Positions 36,753 to 39,296 of a DNA stretch of 39,296 nt are shown one piece after another (position 1 is the first letter of the stretch; the number at the start of each line of letters is the position of its first letter). The notes below the pieces were generated by a model. It made no database searches. It was given only the letters and a program-made list of their open reading frames with translations, and was not told where the DNA came from. Both the position numbers and the translations under genes were made by a program. The DNA is taken from positions 1 to 39,296 of the forward strand of contig JAHCHG010000018.1 in the NCBI GenBank assembly GCA_026129865.1. The letters run 5' to 3'. Source of the stretch: Pyrinomonadaceae bacterium (GTDB lineage: Bacteria > Acidobacteriota > Blastocatellia > Pyrinomonadales > Pyrinomonadaceae).

Positions 36753-39002
36753 ATGCTGACAAAAGAATTAGAAGAAACCCTGAGCCTCGCGGTTGATGAA
36801 GCTTTCAAACGGCGCCACGAGTTTGTAACGCTCGAACATCTGCTTTATGCGCTGCTGGACGACAGTGCCGCGCGCGACATTTTGTTCAATTGCGCCGCGG
36901 ACCTCGACGCGATAGGCAAACTTCTGGAAGATTATTTTGAAGATGTGATGGAAAAGCTTCCCGAAGGCGCTTCGCAAATGCCGGAACTGACATCGACGTT
37001 TCAGAGCATAATTCAATATGCGATGCTGCAGGCTGAAGGCAGCGGTCAGCAGCGGGTTGACGGCGGAAATATCCTGGCTGCAATGTTTCAGGCAGATCAA
37101 TCGTACGCGGTGTACGCTTTGTCGCAGCAGGATGTAAAACGGATCGACGTTTTAAACTACATCGCTCACGGAATTTCAAAGATCGATGGCGGGGATCCGA
37201 TCTTCGACGGATTCGGGGATGACGATGAGGACTTTGCGGAAGAACGCGCCGTCCGAAAGCCGAAACCGCTCGAATCCTTTACGGACGAACTCGTCGAACG
37301 TGCGCGAAAAGGCGGCATCGATCCGATCATCGGACGCGAAGCGGAGATCGAGCGGACTATTCAGGTTCTCTGCCGCCGCAAAAAGAACAATCCTCTTTAC
37401 GTCGGCGAACCGGGCGTCGGTAAAACCGCTCTTGCAGAAGGACTTGCGCTGAAGATCAGCGAAGGAAATGTTCCCGATGTTCTAAAAGATGCGAAGGTAT
37501 TTGCGCTCGATATGGGTGCGGTTTTAGCAGGAACGCGTTACCGCGGCGATTTTGAACAGCGTTTTAAGTCGATAATTCAAGATCTCAAAAAACACGAAAA
37601 TTCGATCCTTTTTATCGACGAAATTCACACCATCGTCGGTGCCGGATCTGTCTCCGGCGGCGCGATGGACGCTTCGAACATCTTGAAACCCGCACTCGCA
37701 GCCGGGGAACTTCGCTGTATCGGTTCGACGACGTTTGCGGAATATAAAGCAGCTTTTGAACGCGACCGGGCGCTGGCGCGAAGATTTCAAAAGATCGAGA
37801 TCGGTGAGCCGACGATCAACGAAACTTACGAAATATTAAAGGGTTTGAAACGATTTTACGAAGACCACCACCGTGTGCGGTATACGGACGAATCACTGAA
37901 AAGTGCTGCGGAACTTGCCGGAAAATACATCAACGACCGATTTTTGCCGGATAAAGCGATCGATGTGATCGACGAGGTCGGTGCCGGCGTAAAGTTGTTA
38001 AAAGAAGAAGACCGACCGAATCTGATCTCGGTACAAATGGTCGAAAACACGATCGCGCGAATGGCGAAAATTCCGCCGAAAACGGTTGTCGCTGACGAAA
38101 AAGACCAGTTAAAAACCCTGCGGCAGGATTTAGGAGAAGTAATTTTCGGTCAAGACGAAGCGATAAATAAGGTCGTTGACGCGATTCAGATTTCGCGTGC
38201 AGGTTTGGGACACGAAACAAAACCCGTCGGTTCATTTCTTTTTAGCGGTCCGACCGGAGTCGGGAAAACTGAACTTTCCAAACAGCTTGCGGAAAACTTA
38301 GGCATCGAGTTTATGCGCTACGATATGAGCGAATACGCCGAAGCGCACACGGTTTCGCGCCTTATCGGCGCGCCGCCCGGATACGTCGGCTACGATCAAG
38401 GCGGTCTTTTGACCGAAGCGATCATGCGAACGCCGCACGCCGTTTTAGTTTTGGACGAAATTGAAAAAGCGCATCCGAATCTTTTTAATTTGCTTTTGCA
38501 GGTGATGGACTCAGCGACTTTGACGGACAACAACGGCAAAAAAGCCGATTTTCGCAACGTGATCTTGATCTTAACGACCAACGCAGGAGCGCGTGAATTG
38601 TCTTCCGGCGGAATCGGTTTTCAAAACGAGGCGTCGACCAAAGGGTCGGCAAAAGGCGCGATTGAACGCACATTTACGCCGGAATTTTTAAACCGCCTCG
38701 ACGCTCGCGTGGCTTTCAAACCACTCGACATCGAAGTCATCAAACTGATCGTCGATAAATTTTTGAAAGAATTAAACGGTCAATTAGCCGAAAAACGCGT
38801 TCTTGTCCGGTTGTCCGACGCGGCAAGAGAATGGCTCGCTAAAAACGGTTTCGATTCAAAATACGGCGCACGTCCGATGCAGCGTCTGATTCACGACAAG
38901 ATCAAACAACCGCTCGCGCAGGAAATTCTTTTCGGTGAATTAACCGACGGCGGAAGCGTTTTGGTCGAGGAAAAAGACGGTGAATTGATTTTGAATTTTT
39001 GA
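36753..39002 (+). CDS. clpA: Clp protease ATP-binding subunit ClpA
   Basis: ClpA is the AAA+ unfoldase that feeds ClpP. The 749-residue protein has the Clp N domain (about 1-145), an acidic linker, AAA+ 1 with Walker A GEPGVGKT (218-225) and LFIDE (286-290), and AAA+ 2 with GPTGVGKT (499-506) and LVLDE (565-569). A ClpP-docking loop IGF (621-623, in SSGGIGFQNE) is present, so it should engage ClpP. The N domain can bind ClpS, whose gene is upstream with the toxin-antitoxin pair between. No ribosome site is obvious at the ATG, but an adjacent start is fixed by the conserved MLTKELEETLSLAVDEA opening. Confidence 0.97.
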   Translation: MLTKELEETLSLAVDEAFKRRHEFVTLEHLLYALLDDSAARDILFNCAADLDAIGKLLEDYFEDVMEKLPEGASQMPELTSTFQSIIQYAMLQAEGSGQQRVDGGNILAAMFQADQSYAVYALSQQDVKRIDVLNYIAHGISKIDGGDPIFDGFGDDDEDFAEERAVRKPKPLESFTDELVERARKGGIDPIIGREAEIERTIQVLCRRKKNNPLYVGEPGVGKTALAEGLALKISEGNVPDVLKDAKVFALDMGAVLAGTRYRGDFEQRFKSIIQDLKKHENSILFIDEIHTIVGAGSVSGGAMDASNILKPALAAGELRCIGSTTFAEYKAAFERDRALARRFQKIEIGEPTINETYEILKGLKRFYEDHHRVRYTDESLKSAAELAGKYINDRFLPDKAIDVIDEVGAGVKLLKEEDRPNLISVQMVENTIARMAKIPPKTVVADEKDQLKTLRQDLGEVIFGQDEAINKVVDAIQISRAGLGHETKPVGSFLFSGPTGVGKTELSKQLAENLGIEFMRYDMSEYAEAHTVSRLIGAPPGYVGYDQGGLLTEAIMRTPHAVLVLDEIEKAHPNLFNLLLQVMDSATLTDNNGKKADFRNVILILTTNAGARELSSGGIGFQNEASTKGSAKGAIERTFTPEFLNRLDARVAFKPLDIEVIKLIVDKFLKELNGQLAEKRVLVRLSDAAREWLAKNGFDSKYGARPMQRLIHDKIKQPLAQEILFGELTDGGSVLVEEKDGELILNF

Positions 39003-39004
39003 TT

Positions 39005-39296
39005 ATGGATGCAATCAGATTTACTCAATTAATTCATTCCCTCAAACGTTTACCTGCTGAAACTGAATGGATTGAATTCAAGGTTAATAACTCTGACCCA
39101 AACGAAATTGGAGAATATATTTCTGCCTTATCAAACTCCTCTGCATTGCTGAGACAACCTGCAGGATTCTTGGTTTGGGGAATAGAAGATGCGACTCACA
39201 TAACAACTGGAACAAACTTTAAGCCAAAACTGACAAAGTCTAAGAACCAAGATTTAGAAAATTGGCTTAGCAATAATACGCATCCGAGAATTGATT
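39005..39296 (+). CDS. AlbA_2/Schlafen-like ATP-binding protein, truncated by window end
   Basis: An open frame starts at ATG 39005, two bases after the clpA stop, and runs 97 codons to the window edge without a stop. It reads ETEWIEFKVNNSDPNEIGEYIS and then FLVWGIEDATH with GTNFKPK, the N-terminal AlbA_2 (Schlafen-like) signature. Composition is A+T-rich relative to clpA, which suggests a recently acquired gene. The function of full-length members is usually DNA-binding or defence-related, but cannot be judged here. Confidence 0.82.
   Translation, partial: MDAIRFTQLIHSLKRLPAETEWIEFKVNNSDPNEIGEYISALSNSSALLRQPAGFLVWGIEDATHITTGTNFKPKLTKSKNQDLENWLSNNTHPRID

Overview
The window looks like a chromosomal segment of a mesophilic soil-type bacterium, most likely an acidobacterium near Blastocatellia/Pyrinomonadaceae. 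This assignment is inferred from gene content: many secreted S9, M28 and M48 peptidases, a propeller-type diguanylate cyclase, a DUF6582 protein, numerous intergenic palindromes, and many genes with weak or no Shine-Dalgarno sequence. No rRNA or tRNA gene was seen, so the placement is tentative.

Layout. 1-1077: a REP-type repeat nest around a single-domain Y1 (RAYT-like) transposase, which is flanked by a perfect 44-bp inverted repeat. 1096-3181: thiC behind a TPP riboswitch. 3232-4928: an A+T-rich minus-strand cassette of an AbrB-type antitoxin, a MazF/PemK toxin and an unrecognised protein with a D...ExK signature. 5097-5285: a decayed Uma2-like fragment. 5416-9217: FKBP-type PPIase, an ABC-F ATPase, a secreted NTF2-like protein behind a near-consensus sigma-54 promoter, and a DUF6582 protein. 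9234-9415: a second, unrelated palindrome array. 9436-13280: divergent S9 and M28 secreted peptidases. 13416-14689: a second sigma-54-type promoter, a 51-residue metallothionein-like gene and a BON-domain protein with a Gly/Tyr/Arg-rich N-terminus.

14790-22419 (minus): a YVTN-propeller protein, an M48 protease fused to a large propeller region, msrA, and a membrane diguanylate cyclase with periplasmic Reg_prop/Y_Y_Y sensor and a canonical I-site. 22665-25249 (minus): methyltransferase, alpha/beta hydrolase and moaA, tightly packed. 25400-30054: an O-antigen-ligase-like membrane protein carrying a PDZ-like insert, overlapping tail to tail with a TPR-GAF-like-AAA+-Fis sigma-54 activator. 30268-35663: a GH63-like glycosidase and a glucose-1-dehydrogenase-type enzyme, separated by an A+T-rich block with a broken AlbA_2 gene and a DUF6714 gene. 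35837-39002: clpS and clpA with a BrnT-type toxin and CopG-type antitoxin between them. 39005 to the end: start of another AlbA_2 protein, cut by the window edge.

Themes. Envelope and secreted proteolysis, stress handling (MsrA, metallothionein-like protein, ClpSA, possible sigma-54 control) and small mobile or toxin-antitoxin cargo placed between housekeeping genes. The most unusual arrangements are the toxin-antitoxin pair inside clpS-clpA, the two sigma-54-like promoters with a sigma-54 activator in the same window, the PDZ-containing O-antigen ligase, and the RAYT with long perfect inverted repeats.
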